A stretch of DNA of 20,128 bases, taken from Larix sibirica (lineage: Eukaryota > Streptophyta > Pinopsida > Pinales > Pinaceae). Position 1 is the stretch's first letter. Every line of letters starts with the position of its first letter. Below, piece after piece: positions 10,219 through 19,666 of this stretch. Where the stretch lies: positions 35,971 through 56,098 of the forward strand of contig NWUY0300014091.1 in NCBI GenBank assembly GCA_004151065.3. Reading direction: 5' to 3'. The position numbers and the translations under genes were made by a program. The notes beneath the pieces were generated by a model. The model did not search any database and was not told the origin of the DNA. It saw only the letters and a list, made by a program, of their open reading frames with translations.

Positions 10219-10600
10219 GAAAGAAAATATGGTGCAACTGAATTGTTTTGTTTGTTGATTGAATCTACAAGGTCTTTAGACCGTGTAACCTTGAAATTCG
10301 AATCATAAAGGTGATATCAGATCCATACATGTGGAATATTAGTCCAAATAGTTCCAATGTGATGGAAATCCAACCACTTAAAGATATGAAAGACTGGAAT
10401 GCAACTGAAACAAGTGATATAGTTTCGGAAACCATTGGTTTTTCAACTGGTGCACTTGGGGGTTGAGGAGTCTTTTTTGAATCAAATGGTGGGAAAGATG
10501 GATGTGTGGGCCATAAAAATAGCTTATCAAATTATGCATCAGATTCATATATATAATAGGAAGGATTCAAATGGATTCGGAAAGATATTTCTGGAGGCAC
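10219..10600 (-). pseudogene. Unrecognised ORF a with a membrane-like segment, copy 1
   Basis: Starts near 'PPEISFRIHLNPSY' and is broken by stops after 'ESDA' and 'LKTL'. It matches ORF a of copy 2 in frame over its whole length. Both have a Pro-rich part ('KTPQPPSA'), 'KPMVSET', a hydrophobic stretch ('GWISITLELFGLIFHM') and 'RISRLHGLKTL'. The hydrophobic part could be one transmembrane helix. No family recognised. Confidence 0.55.
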
Positions 10601-10912
10601 ATTAGAAAAATGTGAAAAAACACAAGGATTGAGAAGTGGTTCTGGTGAACTGTTTGGGATTTATTCTGAAGAAGGAATGGATATTTCTGATTCATATATA
10701 TATCAGAATGTGCATTTAAATCAGAATTATAAGAAGCACAAGAAAGTGGTTTGACTTGAGTGCTCAAATCATAAAAATGATTACCTTGGTGAGTAGCATT
10801 GAGATAATGTTCTTGGTGAGCAACACACTTTTCTGGTTCTTTCTTTCTTGTGAGATCAAGAACATCAATGTTATGCTCTTCGAGTAATTGAGCCATGATG
10901 TCCAATTTCTTC
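10567..10912 (-). pseudogene. Gag C-terminal tail, copy 1
   Basis: 'KLDIMAQLLEEHNIDVLDL' and the following residues are the same as in copy 2, where they come straight after the Gag zinc knuckle. In copy 1 the knuckle is replaced, across an N at 10913, by unrelated sequence (10914-10974 continues open but does not look like Gag). The stretch 10611-10908 differs from copy 2 at only two positions, far less than the rest of the element. The function would be structural (nucleocapsid end of Gag). Confidence 0.65.
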
Positions 10913-11118
10913 NTTAATGTGTCCAAATACATCTCAATCCACTCCATACACCATTCGAAAATATTTGGGATCATTTGGGACAGTTTGGGGCTTTACTAGT
11001 CCAAGTTTCGAAAATTGACTAAATTGGGAAAAATTTTCAAATTGTGGACATTACAATGCTCGATCCATGAAGCTGTCAAAATCACTCAAGAATCCTTTCA
11101 CTCGATTCATAAGAGAAA
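10913..11118. other. Unassigned junction after an N
   Basis: The single N at 10913 is followed by about 200 bases that match neither Gag, the other element copy nor the gypsy Pol expected on the far side of the insertion. It could be unrelated sequence joined at an assembly gap. Confidence 0.5.
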
Positions 11119-12770
11119 AATCCCTTAATTAGTAATGAATTTAGACCTCTCTAGGGCCTACGATTGATGGAATTGGATCTACTTGCATTTGATTTTAATA
11201 CATACCGTTTTTTAGGTTTCCGCATTAAATTGGATAATGAGCTATTTATCTTCGGTCTCTTAAGAAATTATCATCAATGGAGCTATTTCATATTTATTCA
11301 AACCAAAGCATGGTCTTCACCAAGGATTCCCTCTGTCTTCTTTTTTGTTTCTTCTAGTGATTGAAGGCTTAAGCAAGGCTATTCTACATGCTCATAGTGA
11401 AGGGTTGATTACAGGTATTAGAGTATGAGGTTTAAGTTTCATTTCTCATATTGTATTCGTCGATGATGTATTTTTGTTTGTCGATGGATCATTTAAGAAG
11501 GTACAAGCTTTAAAATATATCCTTCAATTGTTTCTTAAAGCCTCTGGTAAGTTAACATTAACAAATCCTATGTTTCCTCCTATGGAATTTTAGATGAAGT
11601 TTCCGATAGCATTCATAATTACCTTCATTATCCTAAGTTTGAGCTACAAGATGGTATTAAATATATTGGGTTTTTTATCAAGCTGCTCAATTATCTTAAG
11701 CTTGATTGGAAATGGTTGATCAATAAAGTTGAGAAAAGAATACACTTTTGGTGTCATTATTGGCTGTCCAGAGAAGGAAAGTTAACTCTCATTAAAGCAG
11801 TTCTTGAGGCCATCCTAATATACTAGTGCATCACAACATTTATACCCAAAGGAGTCTTGGAAAAAATAAGGAGTACATGTATGGATTTTTTATGGAAAGG
11901 TAAAAAAGAAGGTACTCATCATCATTTGGTTCTCTAACAACAAACATCTCTTCCAAAATCCAAAGGTAGATGGGGGTTAAATTAGCTTCCTCTTTTTAGT
12001 AAATCTATGGCTACAAAGAGTTTGTGGAACCTTTTGAGAAAATACAGTTTATAGGGAAGGGTGATTCATCATATTAGCTCCTCAACCTTTTTTAGATTGG
12101 TTTAGAAACCTTGTAAAATCCCTTAAGCATGCTTCTAAGCATTGGATAGCTATTAATTTAGTTGTTCATGTGCTCAATGATAGTTTAGCTTGGAAGGTGG
12201 GAACTGAATCCCAAGTCAATATAGGTTTAGATTATGTTATGGGTTGTAACAACATTTATTTGATGCCGAAGGAATTGTCTTTCTTCTTACGCAATCATAA
12301 TATTTTCTATCTTGCTCAAATAGAAGACAAAGAGGCCTCTACAGTCTGTACTCAAGGATAGAAAAATGTTGAGCAACTAAATTTGACAGGTCAGTTGAAA
12401 TATTAGTGGATTTCCTACCTTTTAGATCTGAATTCTAGTCATGTTCGGTTAAATTAGATCCAGATGTTTTGATCTTGATTCTTTGTAAGAATGGAGGATA
12501 TTATACAGTGAAGTCGGGCTATCAGAAGCTTTTGAAAGTGGAAGATTTGGAAGAAGATGGTGGTGGGAGTTGATTTGGAAAATTAAGGCTTCTAGAGAAT
12601 ATGCGACATGAGAATGAAGACATGGCTTACTTACCAAGAAGGCACTTTGCAACATGGTAATCCTTATTCGATTTTCTATAAATATCTTGAAAACAAATTG
12701 CAAAAGACTTGACTTTTTTTTTCCAACAAATGAAATGGTAATGTGTGTTAAGGTGAAGCAAGGCATGGTA
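11119..12770 (+). pseudogene. LINE ORF2 fragment: reverse transcriptase, thumb and zinc-binding region
   Basis: Starts with 'NPLISNEFRPL', the F-R-P-(I/L) motif at the beginning of LINE RT, and passes within a few codons to motif A ('ELDLLAFDFNTYRFLGF', 11170-11220). About 80 residues normally between them are missing. After a frame change come 'FKPKHGLHQGFPLSSFLFLL' (R/H-Q-G-x-P-L-S motif) and the catalytic 'FVDDVFLF' (11456-11479). After another shift near 11550-11590 come the thumb ('YIGFFIKLLNYLKLDWKWL', 'LSREGKLTLIKAVLEAI', 'IPKGVLEKIRS', 'DFLWKGKKEG'), then the linker 'VNIGLDYVMG' and the start of zf-RVT ('GGYYTVKSGYQKLL', 'TKKALCNM'). It copies LINE RNA at the nick site. Stops and at least three frameshifts make it dead. 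Endonuclease and RNase H are absent. The end at 12770 is approximate. Confidence 0.87.
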
Positions 12771-13986
12771 GGTAGACCTTAATGGATATCCCATCACCAA
12801 ATCCTATATTGTTAAAAAATCACATGCAAAATTTGTATCTTATGCTAGTAAGTGTGATATCCTCCTATGGTGGTTGAATTGTCTCAGTGCTAGTTTATGT
12901 TGAAGAAACATTGAGAAATATCATGGGCCTGCATGGCATGCATGGAAGGCATGGATCGGGTACTTAACAATGATTGAATTCTAGCTTGATGGATATTTAC
13001 TCACTAATTCCCACTAGTGTATGATTTCCTCTAGAATCCACAATCTTTAAAAGATAGTAATCTAAAAAATCAAGTGGAGGGATTCAAGTGAGAATCCTAT
13101 GATTAGGAGCCTTATCATTATGCATCACTAAGAATGGGCCCATTGAAGAGATTATGTACAAAGTCATCTAGAGAAAATACACGAATAGGGACATAGATAT
13201 CTATCCATCATATCTTTAATGGGTTCATTATTACTATGCTCAAGGAGAAACAACACAAATATGGACATATTGAAGACCCTGCCAACAATGAAGAAAGAAG
13301 ATGGTGTATGCTATGGGATTGCAACTTCCTATTTTGCTTCTAAGGCAATGAAGATAATGACCAAATAAATATTGGTTTATCACACCCATGCACATGATTC
13401 AAAGCACTCATGGCCTGGGTGATGTAGTGCAGAACTAGGAATCACATCCTTTCCCATCATTGTTCGAGAACAATACATGTCAAGACTATGGCTACATCCA
13501 TAAAAGCAATTTGGGTAGAATCTAGAATATTTTTGTTTCATTAAAATTGAAACTCTAAGGAGCCTTTCTTCCTTGAAAAAAACACAATATATCCCTTTGA
13601 CATCAATTATGTAGATTGAATCCTTAGACCCTGGGAATCAACATACGCTTCTTTTGTGAGCCAGAAATTGAGGATTGTGTCACAATTCATTCAACACCTC
13701 CATTTAAAGGATTTACTATGGAATTGGATATTTTGTTGTAGCTTTGGATATATAAAACAAAGAAGAACATACATAAACATGGAATAAGAGTGATGGGTGA
13801 GAAGAGAGAAAAATGGGGTTTTGGCTTGAGTACCTTGCAAGTAGTTGGGGGCAGGACTTATTGCATGTGGGTTTACTGGGATCAAAATTTCAAAATTCAT
13901 TTATAGTAGCCCAAGGTGACACTGTTGGAACATCCACCACCCTTTTCTCTATTGTTGAAGAATATTGTGAATATAGAAGACCCTTT
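12771..13986. other. No gene recognised
   Basis: I see no supported coding sequence. Short open frames overlap on both strands with no family motif. The stretch could be decayed repeat sequence, but nothing proves it. Confidence 0.45.
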
Positions 13987-13998
13987 GGCTATTTATAG
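13987..13998 (-). promoter_or_regulatory. TATA-box-like motif on the minus strand
   Basis: 'ctataaatagcc' on the minus strand is a strong match to a plant TATA box, preceded by a C-rich 'cttacccc' stretch. It could be the promoter of a decayed LTR or a chance match in AT-rich DNA. I found no matching LTR ends or reading frame. Confidence 0.25.
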
Positions 13999-15047
13999 GG
14001 GTAAGAGGCCTCCCTAGCATTTATTGCCTTGCAGATAACTTGTTATTCACTCTACATGAATGAGTTGTTTGTCCCTTTTTATTCAATGAGTTTACTATAT
14101 TCATTCATGCTTGCAACAAAAAAATCAATAAGAGAGAAGAAAGATATTGAAGAGAAAACATTGATCTGAGGAGAAAATGTTGATCTAGGTAGATTAAAGG
14201 CTTCCCCATCTTGTATGTTGTACTCAACGATGGAAATTCCTAAGTACTTGAAACCCATGCATTTGAAAGAAGGAAAGATAGCAATGAAATACATGATATG
14301 CATATCCATTATGTCAAACCTGGTGAGAGCGAGATCATGTTCTACTTGTGGTTCTTGTTGAAGACTACATTGTGGTCTTCACCATAGTGGGCAATACACA
14401 CTAATATTGGTATTTGACCTTCCTCATAACATAAAATAGGTAATGCCTTCATATAACAAATTAACAATACATATGTGATAGTGATAAGGGGGGCTATGTG
14501 GAATCATCTAGATGAATTGATAGTCTTCAAATGGATCTAAATGATGAAAGATACATCCACATGTATCAACCAAACATATGCTTTAAAGGAGGGAAACTCC
14601 TTATGACTCATAAATATACCCATGTTTATAAGCTAGTTTTTTCATGTGATAGTCAATGTATGCATAGTATATAGAACAATAGACCCTACTAAGAGGTAAT
14701 ACATAAGTGTAGAAGCCTTGGCTAAGCATCAATCTAAAGAATTTTTTCATGATTTTGGCTTGGTAATTATAATTCCAACAAGTCAAATAGATACCTTAAC
14801 AATATATCAATTGAATTCACAATTTTTTCATTTACTATTCATGAACATTGAATCGTTTTTATAAATTTCAATTTAATTTTGTATTCTTCACGAAAATCCT
14901 TCCAAATATTTTGTACTATACTTGTACAAATGTTAAATTGTGTTTTCATTTGTAAATTGTAAAAACATTAGTCACAAGGGTATTTATAAGTTACGCACTG
15001 AGTATTTATAAGAAATAATAAGTTTTACGAAGTTTTTCCTCCCTCAA
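13999..15047. other. No gene recognised
   Basis: AT-rich sequence. Minus-strand open frames at 14079-14309 and 14601-14786 have no motif I know. I see no RNA gene. Confidence 0.45.
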
Positions 15048-15169
15048 GCACCAAGTATTAACATGTTTTCTGTCTTTTTTTGTTTTATGCACCAAGTATT
15101 AACAATTTTTCTGTCTTTTTTGTTTTATGCACCAAGTATTAACAATTTTTCTGTCTTTTTTGTTTTATG
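15048..15169. repeat. Tandem repeat, three units of 40-41 bp
   Basis: Units start with 'gcaccaagtattaaca' at 15048, 15089 and 15129. The second and third are identical over nearly their full length. The first has 'catgttttc' for 'caatttttc' and one extra T. Each unit contains 'ctgtc', a T-run and 'gttttat'. It is a short minisatellite in otherwise unannotated DNA. Confidence 0.9.
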
Positions 15170-17510
15170 TTCCATAAAAAGGGCGTTTTATGACTTGCAC
15201 TTATGATCATAATAAGAAAAAATGTGGCAACCCAAGCAATGATTTGAATGCCATAGTATAGTTTCATTATGAAGAGAATATATGGTTCCTTTGCATTATT
15301 ATACCTTGGTATCTCTTCTTATGCTTATTGCTTGAATTCCCCTAACACTACCCTTTCTTTGGAATTTATTATTTGCGAAATAATTTTTATGTGTACTTAT
15401 ATGTAACCTTGTATTTGTCGGTATTATGGACACAAATGACTCTACATATTCCATGTTTGATTGGATATGCATATCTATTTATTACATTTTACTATTGTAA
15501 ACAAAAGAATGATACACCCCTCCCCACTGCTTAACCCTACCTATTCATAGCCTTTATGTGACACCTACCAGTCGTTGTCATGCTTATCTTTCAATCCAGC
15601 TAATTGATTAAGTAGTTATGAAGTGCTTTGTTTCCATGCTATGTTGTATTCAGTTGTTATTATTTATTACAAGCAACATGGGTGGTATATAATGAATATT
15701 GTTTTATTTCAATGAGCTTATTTAATAGAGATATGAGTGGGTTTAAGGAGAGGACAAAGAAAAACACCAAATGTGGCATAGAAGGAAGGGAGAAAGAAGA
15801 TAATTATATTTTTTGTGCATTTTGATTCCAATTCAGATGAGTTTAACCAACTTTCACAAACCAACCATTTATTTATGGGTGGAAAGATGTGCAAGAGCCT
15901 TTGATCCCTGCCCATTATTTTTGTACAACCACACCCAGGAATTTCCAATATCCCTCATATACCTTAGAAGCAAACAAATGACATATGGAGTGTAAATCTC
16001 GCTTAACCTTACTCTGGATTTGTTGGTTGGGGATTACCTAAACCTTATCCATAAATCTATATGCCTCCATCAATTGTTGCATCTAATAAATCCTCTAGAC
16101 ATTCTGAAAATCATGCACCTTGAAATCTTCCTTACTAGAACAACCTGCTAAAGATAAAGGGAAACAACTTGTTGTCAACATGCCCTCTCTGAACCCTGCA
16201 AAACCATTGGAAACCCCTCTTGCCTCTACCCATTCAGAAGTGAAAATGGCAAAGTCCGCGTTAGGTAACGGAAATGATATTCCTTCGTAGGTATGCATCC
16301 ATAGATTCCTTCTTCTTAAAACCATTTCAGCATGGTGTTGTTATATGCTTATAATGTTTAACTTTATTACCATTCTGACTAAATACTACATTTTTGGATA
16401 ATTATAACGTGAATGGTTGGGAATTTGCAACAATACATGCACGGCTTTGATAAACATATGGGAATAATGGTGCATATGGTATGAGGCTCCAATTTCATTT
16501 TAAATTGTCATATATGTAAATATTTGAAAACATGTGCTAATTAGGGAGGCACAAGTAGAAATATTGATTATCATGGATGAATAATGTATGGGTTATTGTG
16601 GTGATTAGTCATGAATGTTGATATATTGTGATTACTTGATTATGTGATATTATGATGTTAATATAAAAAGGGAGGCATAAGGTCTAAGTTTTAAGCCCAA
16701 CGATCCATCCCCTTTTATTACTACCTATTAAGAGATATAAATGGGAAGCCCTTTTTTTAACCTTTACCTTTCCTTTGTCTAGTTTATCTGAGTTACCCTA
16801 TTTTACTTAGTTGCAATAAAAATATCCTCTATTTTAAACAAGCATAATTCTTACTCAATTATTTAATGAAAAGTTATAATAATTTGAAAAGTAGTTGTAA
16901 CTAGCAACCACCTATTAGGAACATAAATAGAAGAAAGTAATAGAAAGAGACCATCATCGAGAGAGAAGAGATATGCTAATATCTTTGAGAGTTTTATATC
17001 ATTTCTAATTTCATTTGTGCTCCATACCTTGTAGTCTATTGGATTTGACATGTTTTGTTGATAGTGGGGAAGTTTCACGAAGTTATATAGAATGATGAAG
17101 TGAAATGTCAGTCTACTTATATTTGAGAGGTAGTTTGTTTATCTCCATTGTGTTAGAAGTTCCATACTAAAGTTGGTATTAAATAGTGGTATTATATGCA
17201 TACGAAAACCATTTTGCATCATATTACATTGTAATGCTCAAGCCTAGATTTCATTTCATTTTAATTCTTTGGTTACATGGTTGTTCTTTGTACAGTCTCG
17301 AAAACATTAGGAACAATTAGAATCATTCTTGATCCAACTCTCCATAGGGACTTGAAATTTTTTATCAAGTTATGAACACATTGTATGGAGTCATAATTTC
17401 CTTATAAACATATCATCTTTTTGGGGCTCATATCTTACTCTTATTTATGAATCACTTGTTTTGTTCATTTTTTCTTATTTTATTAGCAAAAAAAACTATG
17501 ATGAAGATTC
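15170..17510. other. No gene recognised; flank of element copy 2
   Basis: I find no supported gene in about 2.3 kb. A minus-strand open frame at 16095-16325 has a less biased amino-acid composition than most here ('GFREGMLTTSCFPLSLAG'), but I do not recognise it. The last five bases (17506-17510, 'gattc') border the LTR and are the candidate target-site duplication of copy 2. Confidence 0.45.
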
Positions 17511-18223
17511 TGTGAAATTTTGCACAGCAGATCCAAAGACAAAAATAATCCACACTTAGTTTCACAGAGATGCACAAGAAAATTGAGAAGAGAAAATGTG
17601 CTAGAACACAAGAGATTTGGAACTCAATTGGAACACTTTCCATGCATCTATTATTCACTGATGTGTGTACATTTGTAATTCATTCTCAAGAGATAAATTT
17701 GTGAACCTTAGGATGCATTTGAAATCCATGCATGTGGCAGGATTACTTGGAAGATTCACATCACTAGACATGAGTGCTAGTTGCAACTCCGATCAAATGG
17801 GCAATTTAACTAATGGTAGGTGGCAGTTATCTGATGTTGGGTGTCTTGGAGGGCGCATGAGTCAGTTAACTTGCAGTAGGTAGACCAATAGGACGCATTA
17901 GGGAGTTACAGGCTAAAAATAATAGAGAGAGAATCTCAAGAGGGTGCATGAGTTAACTGAAGATTTCAAAATTGATAGTGTTACTACAGAATAACATGAA
18001 ATCAAGGAGGGCATTCCAGATCCCTAAATTCAAGGATACTGACACACTATATCCCAATATTCATGCATGTGTGGATAATGAAGGCTAAGGTGACAAATAT
18101 GTAGTCTGGGGATAATCACAATGATGAAGACTATGCACTAGGAGGTCAACAACATAGTTTGTGCACTAGGGAAAACAAAAATAGTTTTATGCCTAATGTC
18201 TAGATGGGTAATATATCCCAACA
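17511..18223 (-). repeat. 3' LTR of copy 2
   Basis: The 713-bp LTR begins on the minus strand with TGTTGGGATATATTACCC and ends with AAATTTCACA. It has TG...CA ends, a polypurine tract directly upstream, and a homologous LTR at 8880-9577 with the same ends. Confidence 0.9.
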
Positions 18224-18236
18224 CCCCACCCCCCTT
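18224..18236 (-). other. Polypurine tract of copy 2
   Basis: On the minus strand 'aaggggggtgggg' touches the TG of the LTR. This is the plus-strand priming site and fixes both the LTR boundary and the orientation. Confidence 0.85.
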
Positions 18237-18277
18237 AATCCTGACTTATGTTAGGAAAGTAAAAAAATATGGCCCTA

Positions 18278-18395
18278 GTAACAAAGACTAAAGGTGTAAA
18301 AAAAAGTTTTTTACTTGTCCTTATTAACCAAGGAAAGTAACAAAGACTAAAGGTGTACAAAAAAGTTTTTTACTTGTCCTTATTAACCAAGGAAA
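18278..18395. repeat. 59-bp tandem duplication next to the polypurine tract
   Basis: Two units start with 'gtaacaaagactaaaggtgt' at 18278 and 18337, almost identical apart from an A/C difference in the A-run. Copy 1 has a single equivalent at about 9627-9680, so the duplication arose in copy 2 or its own sublineage. It lies outside the ORFs. Confidence 0.88.
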
Positions 18396-18463
18396 TAAGG
18401 AAAACCCAATGGGAAGAAAATCCCCCTAAAAAAAGGACATGGCATAGAAATAAAAAAATGTCT

Positions 18464-18925
18464 TCACAATGTCTTCTTCTTCACTTGAATGAACTGAATG
18501 TACTGCTTCTTGGTGAGAGACTTGGTGAAGATATTGTAGATTCCTTGATCATGCACAAATTTTTCAATGCAGTGTAGCCAAAAAACATGTGTAGGAGACC
18601 CCTTGAACTGAGCTTCTGTTGATGCAGGAGTATCATATGAATGCTTCTTTACGTGAACACATACATAATCATATCTGAATACATAATCAAATATGGACAA
18701 TATATTTGTGCACTCTCCTATATGAAATGCATCAATGAATTCATCAGGATCAGTAACATGTACAACTGCATAATGGACAATGTAGCCATGTATCTTCTTT
18801 CCAAACTGATTGATCACATTACTAATTTTACAATGGAACTTATGAGGCTCTAGAACAAAAAAATAAGAATCATATGGAGCAAAAAACATCAACGTTGAAG
18901 TGTCTCCATGAGCGAGTAGGATCAC
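18464..18925 (-). CDS. Unrecognised ORF b of the Gag-type element, copy 2
   Basis: An open frame of 153 codons, intact in this copy, from 'MILLAHGDTSTLMFFAPYD' to 'YIQFIQVKKKTL'. Its homologue in copy 1 (9792-10217) keeps the same frame with many amino-acid matches, which argues that it was once a real protein. The middle is rich in aromatic, His and Val residues ('IHGYIVHYAVVHVTDPDEF', 'DYVFRYDYVCVHVKK'). I cannot name the fold. The end 'GIYNIFTKSLTKK' resembles the C-terminal 'ADIFTK-L' of copia RNase H, possibly a remnant. It overlaps ORF a by 56 bases in another frame, so a and b may once have been one protein. Start chosen at the Met shared by both copies. Confidence 0.55.
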   Translation of the reverse strand: MILLAHGDTSTLMFFAPYDSYFFVLEPHKFHCKISNVINQFGKKIHGYIVHYAVVHVTDPDEFIDAFHIGECTNILSIFDYVFRYDYVCVHVKKHSYDTPASTEAQFKGSPTHVFWLHCIEKFVHDQGIYNIFTKSLTKKQYIQFIQVKKKTL

Positions 18926-19307
18926 AGAAAGAAAACATGGGCAATTGAATTGTATTGTTTGTTGAGTGAATTTGTAGGGTCTTTAGATTGTGTAACCTTG
19001 AAATTCGAACTAGAAAAGGTAGATCAGGTCCAAACATGTGTAATATCAGTCCAAAGAGGGCCAATGTGATGCAAATACAACCACTAAAAGATACGAAATA
19101 ATGAAATGCAACTGAAACAAGTGGCGTAGTTTCGGAAACCATGGGTTTGTCAACTAGCGCACTTGGGGGTTGAGGAGTCTTTTCTGAATCTAATGGTGGG
19201 AAATATGGATGTGTGGTCCATACAACCAACTTATCAAATTCTGCATCATATTCATAGATATTATAGGAAGGATTCGAATGGACTTGGAAAGAGCTTTCTG
19301 GAGGCAA
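18870..19307 (-). CDS. Unrecognised ORF a with a membrane-like segment, copy 2
   Basis: Open frame of about 145 codons starting near 'PPESSFQVHSNPSY' (the first codon is TTG, so the true start is unclear; it may be fused to Gag by a frame change). Parts: a Tyr/Asp/Glu-rich N-terminus ('YNIYEYDAEFDKL'), a Pro-rich linker ('EKTPQPPSALVDKPM'), a hydrophobic stretch ('CICITLALFGLILHMFG') long enough for one transmembrane helix, then 'RISRLHNLKTLQI'. The copy 1 homologue keeps the same residues with two stops. No known family comes to mind. Its relative frame to the Gag tail is the same in both copies. Confidence 0.55.
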   Translation of the reverse strand: MPPESSFQVHSNPSYNIYEYDAEFDKLVVWTTHPYFPPLDSEKTPQPPSALVDKPMVSETTPLVSVAFHYFVSFSGCICITLALFGLILHMFGPDLPFLVRISRLHNLKTLQIHSTNNTIQLPMFSFCDPTRSWRHFNVDVFCSI

Positions 19308-19666
19308 TTCAGAAACATGTGAAAAAACACAAGGATTGAGAGGTGGTTCTGGTGAACTGTTTGGGATTTATTCTGAAGAAGGAATGGATATTTCTGATTC
19401 ATATATATATCAGAATGTGCATTTAAATCAGAATTATAAGAAGCACAAGAAAGTGGTTTGACTTGAGTGCTCAAATCATAAAAATGATTACCTTGGTGAG
19501 TAGCATTGAGATAATGTTCTTGGTGAGCAACACACTTTTCTGGTTCTTTCTTTCTTGTGAGATCAAGAACATCAATGTTATGCTCTTCGAGTAATTGAGT
19601 CATGATGTCCAATTTATTCTTCATACAAGATTTCTTAGAATGGAACCTTTTCTGCAATAATAACAC
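19190..19666 (-). pseudogene. Gag C-terminal part after the frameshift, copy 2
   Basis: Continues Gag in a second frame: 'FHSKKSCMKNKLDIMTQLL' gives the His (19640-19642) and last Cys (19625-19627) of the zinc knuckle and the usual K-x-x-D-x-M-x-Q-L-L tail of copia-type Gag. After about residue 35 the sequence ('KEPEKCVAHQEHYLNATHQ' onward) leads into residues I do not recognise instead of the protease with its D-S-G-A motif. The last 118 bases overlap ORF a in another frame. Confidence 0.65.

Larger units (their letters stand above)
8880..10912 (-). mobile_element. Non-autonomous Gag-type LTR element, copy 1 (3' part)
   Basis: On the minus strand the order is Gag tail, two unrecognised ORFs, polypurine tract and 3' LTR. 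It aligns along its whole length with 17511 to about 19617. Its LTR end falls exactly where the gypsy Pol reading stops, so it inserted into that element between RNase H and integrase. The five flanking bases at 8875-8879 ('atttc') are the candidate target-site duplication. The 5' part ends at an N (10913), and no 5' LTR is seen. The segment between LTR and Gag holds no protease, integrase or RT, which is the layout of TR-GAG-type non-autonomous elements. Confidence 0.82.

Noticed and set aside
13925-14050. 'tgttggaacatcc' near 13922 as an LTR start with the TATA-like box
   Set aside because: No partner terminus, polypurine tract or primer site could be found, and the TATA-like box is on the opposite strand to that start.
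16095-16325. Minus-strand 76-codon open frame as a gene fragment
   Set aside because: Composition looks protein-like but there is no recognised motif, no neighbouring exon-like frame and no homologue in the window.
18464-18560. End of ORF b as a true copia RNase H
   Set aside because: 'NIFTKSLTKK' recalls the RNase H C-terminus, but none of the catalytic RNase H motifs precede it, so I report only a weak resemblance.
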